Origin: Ardenticatenales bacterium
Lineage (GTDB): Bacteria; Chloroflexota; Anaerolineae; Promineifilales; Promineifilaceae
Assembly (NCBI GenBank): GCA_020634515.1
Contig: JACKBL010000006.1
Coordinates: 186,001-250,000 of the forward strand
DNA length: 64,000 nt
Direction: 5' to 3'
Position 1 is the first letter of the stretch, and every line of letters starts with the position of its first letter. Under the pieces are notes generated by a model that was not told where the DNA came from, made no database searches, and saw only the letters and a list, made by a program, of their open reading frames with translations. Below, one piece after another: positions 42,195 through 51,803 of the stretch. The position numbers and the translations under genes were made by a program.

Positions 42195-43898
42195 ATGATG
42201 AAACCTGATATTCGGCTGCAAGGGCTGCTGGCGCTGGTTTGCCTGGGCCTGATTCTGTCTCTCCTGACGGTGCAGGCGCAATCGGCGAATTTGTGTACGG
42301 TGCAAGTGCCGGCATCTGGCGGCAGCCTGGTTGAAGGGGTTGTGGGACGCCCGCAATATATCAATCCCCTGCTGGCGGACGCCAACCAGGTAGACCGCGA
42401 CCTCGTCAACCTTGTCTTTGACGGCCTCACGCGCTACGATGATCAGGGGCAGTTAGTGCCGGCATTAGCCCGCGGCTGGCAGGTTAGCGAAGACAATCTC
42501 ACCGTCACCTTCACCCTGCGCGACGACGTCACCTGGCAGGATGGGCAGCCCTTCACCAGCGCCGACGTCGCCTTCACCTACGGCCTGATGCAGGATGATG
42601 CCTACACCGCCGTGCCCGGCCTGGCGCGCCTTTGGCAAGCCGTCACCATCACCCCACTAGACGCGCACACCATCTCCTTTACCCTGCCCACGCCCTATTC
42701 CCCCTTCCTGGAAGCCACCACGCGCGGCATCTTGCCCGCCCATCTATTGCCCGGCATCACCGCCGCTACCCTGCCCGCCGCCGCCTTTAACCAGGCCCCC
42801 GTGGGCACAGGGCCTTTCATCGTCGAGAGTGGCGATTGGACCCGTAGCGGGCGGCTGCGCCTGCGCCCCAACCCTGCTTATTGGCGCGGCGGCGTGCAGT
42901 TGGACGCCATCGAATATCGCTTCTTCCCGGACGTGGCCGCCGCCGTGACTGCTTACCAGGATGGCGCGATCTATGCCATCAACCGCATACCCGCCGCCGA
43001 CCTGCCGCGCATGGCCGCTTTGCCGGGTATGCGCCTCTTTTCCGCGCCCGAATCCCGCTACACCCAACTCATCTTCAACTTGACCGCCAGTGGCCTGGCT
43101 GCCGTGCGTGACAAAGCGGTGCGGCAGGCGCTGGCATATGGCCTGGATCGTCCGCAACTGGTAGATGCCGCCGTTAATGGGCAGGGTGTTGTCTTTGAAG
43201 GTCCCTATTTGCCCAATTCCTGGACTTACAATGCGGATGCGCTGACCGTTTACGCGACCAATCCCCTGTCGGCGACCACGTTGTTGGCCGGGGCGGGCTG
43301 GACCCTCGTCAATGATTCCGTGCGCCAAAAGGAAGACGTTTCGCTTTCATTGCGCCTGTTGTTCCCCGATACGGACAGCGACGCGGCCCTGGCGGCGGGC
43401 ATTGCCGCGCAATGGGCGGCTATTGGCGTGGAAACGGTGCCGCGACCTGTGGCGCTGGTGGACCTGCCCGCCGCGCTCCTGGAGCGGGCCTATGATGTGG
43501 CCCTGGTGGAGATTACGCCGCTGGGCGACCCCGATCTGTACGATTTTTGGAGTCAGGAGGCGGTGATCCGCGGGCGGAATTATGGCGGCTGGAATAATCG
43601 GCGCGCCAGTGAGGCGTTGGAGGAAGCGCGGCAGTTGTGGCCGCAGGCGGAGCGACGCACCCGTTACAATCGCTTCTTGTTCTTTTTTGATAATGATTTG
43701 CCGGCATTCACCCTCTACCAACACGTCTTCACCTATGGACTGAGCCAGGCCGTCAACCAGCAAGGCGGCAGCGGCCTCGCCGACATCGGCCTCATTCACC
43801 AACCCCGCGACCGGTATCGCACACTCCCTGACTGGTTCCTGGTCTACCGGGACGTGCTGGTAGCCTGCCCGGAAACTGCTACCCCCTCCCCTCCCTGA
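42195..43898 (+). CDS. Solute-binding protein family 5 (oligopeptide/dipeptide type)
   Basis: Extracytoplasmic binding protein of 567 residues with an N-terminal signal helix (about 8-28). Family-5 blocks are visible: VEGVVGRPQYINPLLADANQVDRDLVNLVFDGLTRYD (in parts: PQYINPLLADAN, LVNLVFDGLTRYD), LRDDVTWQDGQPFTSADVAFTY, PVGTGPFIVES, RLRPNPAYWRGG, RQALAYGLDRPQLV. It would bind peptides or related solutes, but no permease or ATPase genes for it are in the window. It has no lipobox Cys, so it is probably tethered by the N-terminal helix or released. Confidence 0.9.
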   Translation: MMKPDIRLQGLLALVCLGLILSLLTVQAQSANLCTVQVPASGGSLVEGVVGRPQYINPLLADANQVDRDLVNLVFDGLTRYDDQGQLVPALARGWQVSEDNLTVTFTLRDDVTWQDGQPFTSADVAFTYGLMQDDAYTAVPGLARLWQAVTITPLDAHTISFTLPTPYSPFLEATTRGILPAHLLPGITAATLPAAAFNQAPVGTGPFIVESGDWTRSGRLRLRPNPAYWRGGVQLDAIEYRFFPDVAAAVTAYQDGAIYAINRIPAADLPRMAALPGMRLFSAPESRYTQLIFNLTASGLAAVRDKAVRQALAYGLDRPQLVDAAVNGQGVVFEGPYLPNSWTYNADALTVYATNPLSATTLLAGAGWTLVNDSVRQKEDVSLSLRLLFPDTDSDAALAAGIAAQWAAIGVETVPRPVALVDLPAALLERAYDVALVEITPLGDPDLYDFWSQEAVIRGRNYGGWNNRRASEALEEARQLWPQAERRTRYNRFLFFFDNDLPAFTLYQHVFTYGLSQAVNQQGGSGLADIGLIHQPRDRYRTLPDWFLVYRDVLVACPETATPSPP

Positions 43899-43972
43899 CC
43901 CCCTTTCCCAGGATTGTAAGCATCTCTTAATGCCCCGGCTGCCTGCGGTCATCCGTGGTTCATTTTCTATGG

Positions 43973-43978
43973 TATAAT
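43973..43978 (+). promoter_or_regulatory. TATAAT -10 box upstream of the tat genes
   Basis: A consensus TATAAT lies 160 bases before tatA; the matching -35 region is weak. A hairpin leader like that of osmC (about 44091-44133) lies between this site and the tatA start. Confidence 0.45.
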
Positions 43979-44137
43979 GTTTGATTGTCTGGGCATTCCG
44001 GCAACAGCGGAGACGAGTTGGAAACTTGGCGTACAAGCTGTCGTCGCGGATGGCATGCACGGATTTGTGTGCGTTTTTTGAAAGTGTGGGCGAGTTAAAA
44101 GCTCGTCTTACCGAGGTGTTTTTGAAGGAGAATCATC

Positions 44138-44308
44138 ATGATCAACGGTTGGGAATGGATTATCATTTTGGCCGTGGTTTTACTTGTTTTTGGCGTAGGC
44201 CGCGTGAGTAAACTCGGCGAGGAATTGGGCAAAGGTATCAAGGCGTTCCGTCAGGGGCTGCGCGAAGGCCAGGACGAAGAGGACGACAGCGACGACCAGG
44301 CCAAATAG
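44138..44308 (+). CDS. tatA: Twin-arginine translocase subunit TatA
   Basis: Protein of 56 residues. A membrane helix (about 5-20, WEWIIILAVVLLVFGVG) is followed by the hinge RVSKLGEELGKGIKAFRQGLREG, an amphipathic helix typical of TatA/E, and an acidic tail. ATG 44138 has a strong AAGGAGA site. It builds the pore-forming complex for folded-protein export with TatB and TatC encoded just downstream. Confidence 0.93.
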   Translation: MINGWEWIIILAVVLLVFGVGRVSKLGEELGKGIKAFRQGLREGQDEEDDSDDQAK

Positions 44309-44388
44309 AACTATCTGGCGGTATTCGCCGGAAAAGGTAATCTGAAATGTATCATGGACGTGACTAGTCAGTCGACAGTCCAAGAGAC

Positions 44389-44464
44389 CTTCCCGGAAGC
44401 TCAATTTCAGACCCAAAGCGTCTCATTGTTCAAGTCATTTAGCATTAAAACAGCTTCCGGGAAG
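44389..44464. repeat. Repeat family 3 copy, long-loop hairpin between tatA and tatB
   Basis: CTTCCCGGAAGCT (44389-44401) and AGCTTCCGGGAAG (44452-44464) are exact reverse complements 50 bases apart. It may partly uncouple tatA from tatBC expression. Confidence 0.85.
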
Positions 44465-44484
44465 ATGGTGGTGAATAGTTACTC

Positions 44485-44934
44485 ATGGACAGCTTCTTTG
44501 GCGTTGGCCTGCCGGAACTGCTCGTAATTTTGCTCCTGGCGGGTGTGGTGATGGGACCGCAGCAAATTCGGCGCGTGGCGCGTATGTTGGGCTATTGGAC
44601 AGCCCAATTGCAGCGTTACTATCGGGATTTTGTGCAGCAACTAAATGATGAGATTGATACAATGGAAGCGCAGGAAGTGAAAGAGGCGTTTAAGGAGGTG
44701 CAGAAATTTGGGCAGCAGATGAACTCGCTGCGCCAGGATTTCCGCAATGCGCCTTCCACCTTGATGCGGGAAGGGGATAAGGTGCTGCGTCAACCCTTGA
44801 CGCCCGACCGGTCCCCCACCGCCGCACCGCGCCCCGCTCCCTCGTCAGCAGGCACTGCCGCCGATGCCGGCAACGGCGAGAACGTGATTCAGCCGCCCCG
44901 GGTGGTGGAGATAGACGACGACCCCGCTGTATAA
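44485..44934 (+). CDS. tatB: Twin-arginine translocase subunit TatB
   Basis: Protein of 149 residues. The N-terminal FFGVGLPELLVILLLAGVVMGPQQIRRVARMLG shows the LPELL and GPQQ features of TatB (in parts: VGLPELLVILLLAG, MGPQQIRRVARMLG), followed by a long charged amphipathic helix and a Pro/Ala-rich tail. It would form the signal-peptide receptor with TatC. The gene begins 20 bases after a repeat hairpin and is followed by tatC after 26 bases. Confidence 0.9.
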   Translation: MDSFFGVGLPELLVILLLAGVVMGPQQIRRVARMLGYWTAQLQRYYRDFVQQLNDEIDTMEAQEVKEAFKEVQKFGQQMNSLRQDFRNAPSTLMREGDKVLRQPLTPDRSPTAAPRPAPSSAGTAADAGNGENVIQPPRVVEIDDDPAV

Positions 44935-44960
44935 CATTACGCCCAACCGAGAACGCCTCT

Positions 44961-45728
44961 ATGGACAATGCCGCCGAAGACTCCCGCCAACTGCAAATGA
45001 CCCTGCTTGGGCATCTAAATGAGCTGCGCAAACGACTGGTGTGGGTGGGCGCGGCGTTGCTGGTGGGCACGATTCTCAGCATCATTTTCGCCGAGAAAAT
45101 GCTGCAATTCCTCACGCGGCCATATGGGGACCAACTCCAGACGATCCGCCCCACGGAAGGAATCGAGACTTATTTCAAAATTGCCTTGCTCTCCGGGGCG
45201 ATTCTGTCCATGCCCATCATCCTGCTGCAAGTGTGGAAGTTCATTGAGCCGGGCCTGCTCCCGCGCGAAAAGCGATATGTTTATGTCTTCCTCCCCAGCG
45301 CCATGCTGCTCTTTCTCCTGGGGGTGTCCTTTGCCTGGTTCGTGCTGCTGCCCGCCGCGATCACCTTCCTCGGCGGCTTCTTGAATACCGTGTTTACGAC
45401 GGAGTGGACGAGTCAGGAATACATCGGCTTTATCACCACATTCTTGTTTTGGATAGGGGTGAGCTTTGAAATGCCGGTGATTGTCTATTTCATTGCCCGT
45501 GTGGGCGTGGTCAGCGCGGCGACGTTGCGCGAGCAGTGGCGCACGGCGATTGTGGTGATTGCCGTGGTGGCGGCGGCGGTGACGCCCACGGTGGACCCGG
45601 TGACGATGCTGCTGACGATGGCTCCGCTGCTGGTGCTATATGTACTCAGCCTGGGGCTGGCGCGCATTGGGCAGCGGCAGTTTGAGCGATCCATGGCGCT
45701 GGAAAGCGAAACGGGCGGTACGAAGTAA
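44961..45728 (+). CDS. tatC: Twin-arginine translocase subunit TatC
   Basis: Six-helix membrane protein of 255 residues. Hallmarks: LGHLNELRKRLVW at the N-terminus, FKIALLSGAILSMPIILLQVWKFIEPGLLPREKRYV, and FEMPVIVYFIARVGVVSA (in parts). It binds twin-arginine signal peptides, so folded cofactor proteins can be exported. It ends the tatABC group. The C-terminus is longer than the last helix by a short charged tail. Confidence 0.96.
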   Translation: MDNAAEDSRQLQMTLLGHLNELRKRLVWVGAALLVGTILSIIFAEKMLQFLTRPYGDQLQTIRPTEGIETYFKIALLSGAILSMPIILLQVWKFIEPGLLPREKRYVYVFLPSAMLLFLLGVSFAWFVLLPAAITFLGGFLNTVFTTEWTSQEYIGFITTFLFWIGVSFEMPVIVYFIARVGVVSAATLREQWRTAIVVIAVVAAAVTPTVDPVTMLLTMAPLLVLYVLSLGLARIGQRQFERSMALESETGGTK

Positions 45729-45737
45729 GGCTGCCTG

Positions 45738-46832
45738 TCAATGATTGGCGGGGACGACGGCGACGGCTTCGTCGCCGCGGAGGGCCAGGCAATTGACGCC
45801 TTGTACGACCCCGGTTTTTGCCGGCACTTCTCCCCCATCAAACCGCACCATTTTCCCCAGGCGAGAAATGACAAACACATCCGCGGACTCGCCCCGCGCG
45901 GCGACTCCCGCCGCGCAAATCCCGCGCAGATCGTCTGTTTTGATCAGCACTTTGCCCGCCGCGCCGGGCGCCTTGTGCGCGCGGAAGCCGGCCATCAGGC
46001 GGATTGTCCCCTTCCCGTCCGCTGACAGCAAAAAAACGCCATCATCCTCCGTCGTCGCCACCATCCCGATGACGCGATCATCCGGGGCGATACGCATGCC
46101 CAGGCAGCCGCGCGCGGGGATCTGTTGCTCGTTGAAGCGAATTCCCAGCCCCTGGCGCGTGGCGATTAGCACCTCCCCGCCACCGGGCGTCCAGCAGGCG
46201 TGCGTGAGATACCCCCCTTCCTTGATGTTGTGAAAAGTCGTGCCCGGAATGAGTGTGCGCCCCAGGTAGTGATAATGAATGCGGCGCACCCAGCCGCGTT
46301 CGCTGGCCAGGCAGTAGTAGCCATCGCCGGCTTCGGGCAGGGCGGCGACAAGGGTCTCGCCGGCGCGCAGCCCCAGGGTTTTGACAATGGACTGCCCACG
46401 CGCGCGCACTTCGGTGAGAGAAATGCCGGCAACGGCCACCCGAAAAACCCGCCCCTGATTGGTGAACAGCAGCAGCGTGTCCGCCTCATCCGCCACGGCC
46501 AGAATAGCCGGTGGGTCATCCTCGCTCGCCTGCAGGTCGAATATGCCCATGCCGCCGCGCCGCTGCCGCCGGTACAAGTGGCGCGGCGTTCGCTTGCCCG
46601 TCCCCGCCGCGGAGAGCGTGATCACGTTCAGCGTCGTTGGCGGTTCGGCCGGTTCGTCTCCCTCTTCCGCTGCCTCGGCGCGGCGCGGCTGGGGGGGCTG
46701 TGCCACGGGGAGCGTGCGCGCCTGCAAAGCCAGCAGTTCTTGCTCTAACGCTTCAATGTAGGCCACGACGGCAGCGGGTAGGTGACTCAGATTGGGTCGT
46801 TCAATATCGTGCATAGTTTCGCTATTCCCCAT
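45738..46832 (-). CDS. Stand-alone GyrA C-terminal (beta-propeller)-like protein
   Basis: Protein of 364 residues without the DNA-cleaving N-terminal half of GyrA/ParC. A short N-terminal helix with PAAVVAYIEALEQELLALQA resembles a coiled coil; an acidic linker follows. The GyrA-box appears as QRRGGMG at 90-96, with Met in place of the usual Lys/Arg, and five to six propeller blades follow (LLLFTNQGRVFRVAV, YYCLASERGWVRRI, VLIATRQGLGIRFNE, GVFLLSADGKGTIRLM, VFVISRLGKMVRFD). It may wrap DNA or modulate gyrase; neither is shown. Start at 46832 or 46814. Confidence 0.85.
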   Translation of the reverse strand: MGNSETMHDIERPNLSHLPAAVVAYIEALEQELLALQARTLPVAQPPQPRRAEAAEEGDEPAEPPTTLNVITLSAAGTGKRTPRHLYRRQRRGGMGIFDLQASEDDPPAILAVADEADTLLLFTNQGRVFRVAVAGISLTEVRARGQSIVKTLGLRAGETLVAALPEAGDGYYCLASERGWVRRIHYHYLGRTLIPGTTFHNIKEGGYLTHACWTPGGGEVLIATRQGLGIRFNEQQIPARGCLGMRIAPDDRVIGMVATTEDDGVFLLSADGKGTIRLMAGFRAHKAPGAAGKVLIKTDDLRGICAAGVAARGESADVFVISRLGKMVRFDGGEVPAKTGVVQGVNCLALRGDEAVAVVPANH

Positions 46833-46918
46833 TGCTCAGTAATCGTGTGAAAATAGCTTCACACTTTGCCACTTCTTGGGGTTCGTGCAAGATGAACGTT
46901 GGCCTATCCGACAAGCAC

Positions 46919-46975
46919 GAACCCTTCCCGCGCATCCGTTATTTCCCGTCTGAAACATGGATGCGCCCTTATCGC
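46919..46975. repeat. Dispersed inverted repeat family 2, copy 4
   Basis: CGCGCATCCGT faces ATGGATGCGCCC in a 57-base block between the GyrA-like and metallophosphatase genes, partly overlapping the end of the latter. Related to the copies at 22371, 29939 and 41697. Confidence 0.65.
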
Positions 46976-47805
46976 GTTAGCGCCAGCACGGCTTCAATGG
47001 AAGCGGCCACGCTGATTTTGCCGGCAAGAATCGCGCGGCGATACTCTCTCTCCCAGGCATAGGTCAGCGGCATGGCCAGCTCCAACTCGCGCAGCATCAG
47101 TCGGGCGACGGGGCCGGCCTCGTCCAGAAAGCCGGTGCTGCTGAAGCCGTCAATGGCCGCCTGTACGTCATATGGCAGCCGCACGATCTCGACGTGCCAG
47201 TGATTGCCTTGCCAGCACAACTGACCGTATCCCAGGCGCGGGTCGTTGTCGAAGGGCATGCCCACCGACCCGGTGTTGAGGATGATGGTCTGGTCTACCT
47301 GACGTATGAAGGCGCGATGGGTGTGGGCGGTGGCGAATAATGCCGGCATTGGCCCAATTTTATCGCGCAGTACCGCATCCGCCATGTCGGAAAAGAGCGA
47401 TTCGCGGTTGCTGCGGGTGGAGGCGTGTGTCAAGCGTACTTCCGCGCCGCCAGGGTCGGCGAAGCTGATCAAGTTAGGCATCTGGCGCAGAACGCGCATG
47501 TCGCCGTGGAGCTTCTGGTAGGTCCAGTAGGAGTTGCGCCGTATTTCGAATTCAGGGCCGCTGCTGGGCAGCCGGGGATTCGTATTGCTGATGACGTAAT
47601 CTTCGTGGTTGCCGCGAATGAGTTGCCATCCCTCGGTTTGCCGTCGTTCTTCCATCAGGGCCAGGCATTCCGCGGGCCAGGGGCCGCGGTTGACGATGTC
47701 GCCGTTGACGAAGACGCCATCGGGTCGCCATTGGTCAATGTGTTCGAGCGCGGTGTAGAGTGCCGGCAAATTGCCGTGAATGTCGGAGATAATCGCCAGC
47801 TTCAT
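46969..47805 (-). CDS. Calcineurin-like metallophosphoesterase (YfcE/DevR-type)
   Basis: Protein of 278 residues. Metal-binding motifs occur in order: DIHGN (residues 8-12), GDIVNRGP, GNHED, then TAHTH and GSVGMP. It starts at ATG 47805. The substrate could be a phosphodiester or phosphoprotein. A GyrA-like gene lies downstream in the same orientation after 136 bases. Confidence 0.9.
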   Translation of the reverse strand: MKLAIISDIHGNLPALYTALEHIDQWRPDGVFVNGDIVNRGPWPAECLALMEERRQTEGWQLIRGNHEDYVISNTNPRLPSSGPEFEIRRNSYWTYQKLHGDMRVLRQMPNLISFADPGGAEVRLTHASTRSNRESLFSDMADAVLRDKIGPMPALFATAHTHRAFIRQVDQTIILNTGSVGMPFDNDPRLGYGQLCWQGNHWHVEIVRLPYDVQAAIDGFSSTGFLDEAGPVARLMLRELELAMPLTYAWEREYRRAILAGKISVAASIEAVLALTR

Positions 47806-47926
47806 AAGGCGAGGATGGTACAGGCGCGCCGCGAAATCGTCAACTCCGCTTTTCTCCGCTAGACTACGGGAAACAGAGGGCGCGGACAACATTGGAAATC
47901 CCGCCTCCCTACAAAAAGGACGAGCA

Positions 47927-49222
47927 ATGCCGAAAATCACGTTTATTGGTGCCGGCAGCACGGTGTTTGCCAAGAACCTGCTGGGCGATATTCTCAGCTT
48001 CCCCGAACTGGCGGGGGCCACCATTGCCTTGCACGACATTGACGCGGAACGATTAGAGACGACGGCGTTGGTGGCGCGGAAGCTGGCGCATACGCTGGGG
48101 GTGTCTCCCACGGTGGAGGTGACGACGGATCGGCGGCAGGCGCTGGCGGGCGCGGACTACGTGCTGTGCATGATCCAGGTGGCGGGCTACAAGCCGGGGA
48201 CGGTGATTGATTTCGAGATTCCGCAAAAGTATGGCCTGCGGCAGACCATTGCGGATACGTTGGGCATTGGCGGCATCATGCGCGGCCTGCGCACGATGCC
48301 CGTGTTGCTGGACATTTGCGCTGACATGGAGGCGCTCTGCCCGGATGCCTGGTTCCTGAATTACGTCAATCCCATGGCCATGAACTGCTGGGCGATCAGC
48401 CGCGCCAGCCGCGTCAAGACGGTGGGGTTGTGCCACAGCGTGCAGGGGACGGCGGGGCAGTTGGCGTATGACTTGGGGATTCCGGCGGCGGAGGTGAATT
48501 ATTTGTGTGCCGGCATTAACCACATGGCCTTCTACCTCAAATTCGAGCGCAACGGCCAGGATTTGTATCCCGACTTGTTTCGCATAGCGAAAGACGACAG
48601 GACACCTCCATCCAACAAAGTCCGCTACGACGTCCTCAACCGGCTGGGCTACTTCGTCACCGAATCCAGCGAACATTTCAGCGAATACGTGCCCTGGTTC
48701 ATCAAGCGGGACCGCCCCGACCTGGTCGAGCGGTACAACATCCCCCTGAACGAGTACATCACCCGTTGCGAGCTACAAATAGCGGGGTGGGAGGGGCTAC
48801 GCGCCTATCTGGAGACGGCGGAGACGCTGCCCGTGCAGCAGAGTGGCGAATACGGCGCACTGATCATCCACAGCCTGGAAACGGGCCAGCCGCGCGTGGT
48901 CTATGGCAATGTGGCAAACGAGGGGCTGATTGACAACTTACCCGCCGGCTGCTGCGTGGAAGTGCCCTGCCTGGTGGACAAAAACGGCCTGCAACCAACG
49001 CGCATTGGCGCCCTCCCGCCCCAACTCGCCGCCCTGATGCAGACGAACATCAACGTACAGGCCCTCACCGTGGAAGCCGCCCTCACGCGCCGGCGCGCGC
49101 ACATCTACCACGCCGCCATGCTCGACCCCCACACCGCCGCCGAACTCGACCTGGACCAAATCTGGGCGCTCGTAGACGACCTCATCGCCGCGCACGAAGA
49201 CTGGCTACCCCGCTACCAATAG
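47927..49222 (+). CDS. Glycoside hydrolase family 4 (alpha-galactosidase/alpha-glucosidase)
   Basis: NAD- and Mn-dependent hydrolase of 431 residues. N-terminal Rossmann motif FIGAGSTVFAKNLLGD, YVLCMIQVAGY, DTLGIGGIMRGLRTMP, YVNPMAMNCWA, GLCHSVQGT and CAGINHMAFYLKF mark GH4 enzymes of the MelA/AglA branch, where Cys-His and Asn-His bind metal. The CHS motif favours alpha-specific members. Products would feed sugar catabolism. AAAAGGA precedes ATG 47927. Confidence 0.93.
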   Translation: MPKITFIGAGSTVFAKNLLGDILSFPELAGATIALHDIDAERLETTALVARKLAHTLGVSPTVEVTTDRRQALAGADYVLCMIQVAGYKPGTVIDFEIPQKYGLRQTIADTLGIGGIMRGLRTMPVLLDICADMEALCPDAWFLNYVNPMAMNCWAISRASRVKTVGLCHSVQGTAGQLAYDLGIPAAEVNYLCAGINHMAFYLKFERNGQDLYPDLFRIAKDDRTPPSNKVRYDVLNRLGYFVTESSEHFSEYVPWFIKRDRPDLVERYNIPLNEYITRCELQIAGWEGLRAYLETAETLPVQQSGEYGALIIHSLETGQPRVVYGNVANEGLIDNLPAGCCVEVPCLVDKNGLQPTRIGALPPQLAALMQTNINVQALTVEAALTRRRAHIYHAAMLDPHTAAELDLDQIWALVDDLIAAHEDWLPRYQ

Positions 49223-49368
49223 AGACTAGGGTCCCGAGGCCCGGCAGGGGACCTTCGTTTCTTGCGCGTTGACCTCACAAGCAAAAGCCATATACTTGGG
49301 CAAATGTGTTTTCGGATGATTGTTGAGTATATCGGATTCCGTTTGCAGAATTTGTAGGACCAATTGTG

Positions 49369-51786
49369 ATGGAACGTAACAAATGGACGACCGTGAGCGC
49401 GTTGGTGGGGGCGGCGGCGGTGGGGGCGGGCAGCGTCTACTACTGGCTGCTGCAACGTCCCCTGCCGCAGACGGATGGCATTCTGCGCGTGCCGGGGGTG
49501 TCGGAGCAGGTGGCGATTTACCGCGATCCGTGGGGCGTGCCGCACATTTACGCGCAAACGATGCCGGATTTGCTATTTGCGCAGGGGTTTGTGCATGCGC
49601 AGGACCGGCTGTGGCAGATGGAGTTCTGGCGGCGGCTGGTAGCCGGGCGACTGTCGGAGGTGGTCGGGGAGCGTACGGTTCCGGTGGACCGTTGGGTGCG
49701 CACACTGGGGATGCGGCAGGTGGCGGAGCAGGAGGCGGCGCAGGCGGATGGGGCGTTGCGCGAGCAGTTGGAGGCGTATGTTGCCGGCATTAACGCCGCC
49801 ATTGCTCAGGGAAAACTCCCCGTCGAATTCTCGCTGCTACGTTACGACCCGGAGCCGTGGCAGTTGGCGGACCTGTTCGCCTGGGGCAAGATGATGGCCT
49901 GGCACCTATCCGTGAACTGGCAGACGGAGATCATCCGGGCGCAGTTGATTGACCTGCTGGGACCGGAACTCGCGGCGGAGTTGGAGGTGGCATACGATGG
50001 GCCGTTGGTGGTTCCACCGGGTGTGGATTATGCCGGCATTGGCGCCACCGCCCTATCAAAAGCCGCCGACGCCGCCGAATGGGTGGGCCCGCCGCCGGAA
50101 GCCGGCCTGGGCAGCAACAACTGGGTCGTCGGCGGTCGCCGCACCACCACCGGCGCGCCTCTACTCGCCAGCGACATGCACCTGAGCATGTCCATGCCCT
50201 GCATCTGGTACGAGAATCACCTGGTTTGCCAGCCGGAAGGATTTAACGTGATGGGGGTGTCGTTTGCCGGCATTCCCTACGTCATGGTCGGGCACAACAA
50301 CCACATCGCCTGGGCCTTCACCAACGGCTTCCCCGACGTGCAGGACCTGTACATCGAACGACTGCGCCACGAAGAAGGGCGCGTCCTCTACGAATACCAG
50401 GGCGAGTGGCTGCCCGCCGAGGTGCGCCGCGAGGTCATCGAAGTCAAAGGGGCGGAACCCGTTATCGAAGAAGTCATCGTCACCCACCACGGCCCCATCA
50501 TCAACAGCCTCGTGAGTTATCCGGCGGGGGAACCGCTGGGGGAAGCGCCGTTGGCTTTGCGCTGGACGGCGCACGAAACGGACGAACAGTTCCGCGCCGT
50601 CTATCTCATGAATCGGGCGCGCAACTGCCGCGAATTCCACGAGGCCACCCGCGACTGGTCTGTGCCCGTGCAGAATATGGTGTCCGCGGACCGTGCCGGC
50701 AACATCGCCTACAGCTTCCCCGGTCGCCTCCCCATCCGCGCCAAAGGGGACGGGCGCGTGCCCGTGCCCGGTTGGACCGGCGAATACGAGTGGACGGGCT
50801 ACGTGCCGTTTGCGGAAGTGCCCCACTACGTCAATCCGTCCCAGGGTTATATCGTCACGGCGAACAATCGCGTGGTGGATGACGCCTATCCTTATCCATT
50901 GGGATACGATTTTTCCGTCAAGGACCGCGCGGAACGCATTCACGAGATGATTCGGGCGCGGGAGCGGGTGGACGTGGCCGCCATGCAGGAGATGCAATAC
51001 GACGTGCTTTCCCTGACGGCGCGGGCGTTGCGCCCATTTTGGGCGGAACTGACGACGGATGACGCGGAACTGACGCAGGTGATCGGGCTGATGCGGGGGT
51101 GGGATGGGCGGCTGAAGGCGGACAGCGCGGCGGCGGCGGTGTACCAGGTGTTCATGCGGCGGCTGCTACGGCTGGTATTGGCGGAGCGTTTGGGGGAGTT
51201 GATGGCGTATTATGCCGGCCAAGGCCCCACCCCCCTCCTCGCCGAAACCAACCAGTTTGGCGCGCGTAGTTGGGAGTGGCTGCTACGCATTCTGCATCAA
51301 CCCGACTCGCACTGGTTTGCCCCGGAGCAGGGGCGCGCGCGGGATGACCTCATGCGGCAGGCGCTGCGGCAGGCGGTAGATTTCCTCACGAAAGAGTTGG
51401 GTGCGGACAAGTCGGAATGGGCCTGGGGGCGGCTGCACCAACTTACCTTTCCCCATCCCCTGGGCAACGTGCGCCCCCTGGACAAGCTCTTCAACCGCGG
51501 TCCGTTCCCCATCGGTGGCGACAGCACCACCGTTTGCGCCACGGGCGCGCACTTCTACGACCTGGCGACTGCCAGCCTCATCGGCCCGCCATACCGCATG
51601 ATTGCCGACCTCAGCGACTGGCGCAACTGCGTCAGTATGCTCGCACCCGGCCAGTCAGGGCAGCCGGGAAGCAAGCATTACGATGACCAGGTGGAGGCCT
51701 TTTTCAACCGGGGGTATCACCCGATGCTGTTTTATCGCCAGGAGGTGGAGGAGCAGGCGCAAACGGTGCTGTGGCTCCAGCCCTAG
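49369..51786 (+). CDS. Penicillin acylase family N-terminal-nucleophile hydrolase
   Basis: Protein of 805 residues. After a membrane anchor or signal helix (about 7-25) comes the alpha chain with IYRDPWGVPHIYAQTMPDLLFAQGFVHAQDRLWQMEFWRRL (in parts: YRDPWGVPHIYAQ, FVHAQDRLWQMEFWRR), then the autoprocessing site with the nucleophile Ser249 in LGSNNWVVGG, and beta-chain blocks MPCIWYENHL, VMVGHNNHIAWAFTNGFPDVQDLY and FPGRLPIRAKG. It would cleave acyl-amide bonds such as beta-lactam side chains or acyl-homoserine lactones; the true substrate is unknown. The start is ATG 49369 rather than GTG 49366. Confidence 0.94.
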   Translation: MERNKWTTVSALVGAAAVGAGSVYYWLLQRPLPQTDGILRVPGVSEQVAIYRDPWGVPHIYAQTMPDLLFAQGFVHAQDRLWQMEFWRRLVAGRLSEVVGERTVPVDRWVRTLGMRQVAEQEAAQADGALREQLEAYVAGINAAIAQGKLPVEFSLLRYDPEPWQLADLFAWGKMMAWHLSVNWQTEIIRAQLIDLLGPELAAELEVAYDGPLVVPPGVDYAGIGATALSKAADAAEWVGPPPEAGLGSNNWVVGGRRTTTGAPLLASDMHLSMSMPCIWYENHLVCQPEGFNVMGVSFAGIPYVMVGHNNHIAWAFTNGFPDVQDLYIERLRHEEGRVLYEYQGEWLPAEVRREVIEVKGAEPVIEEVIVTHHGPIINSLVSYPAGEPLGEAPLALRWTAHETDEQFRAVYLMNRARNCREFHEATRDWSVPVQNMVSADRAGNIAYSFPGRLPIRAKGDGRVPVPGWTGEYEWTGYVPFAEVPHYVNPSQGYIVTANNRVVDDAYPYPLGYDFSVKDRAERIHEMIRARERVDVAAMQEMQYDVLSLTARALRPFWAELTTDDAELTQVIGLMRGWDGRLKADSAAAAVYQVFMRRLLRLVLAERLGELMAYYAGQGPTPLLAETNQFGARSWEWLLRILHQPDSHWFAPEQGRARDDLMRQALRQAVDFLTKELGADKSEWAWGRLHQLTFPHPLGNVRPLDKLFNRGPFPIGGDSTTVCATGAHFYDLATASLIGPPYRMIADLSDWRNCVSMLAPGQSGQPGSKHYDDQVEAFFNRGYHPMLFYRQEVEEQAQTVLWLQP

Positions 51787-51803
51787 CGCGCCGCGAATGA
51801 CGG

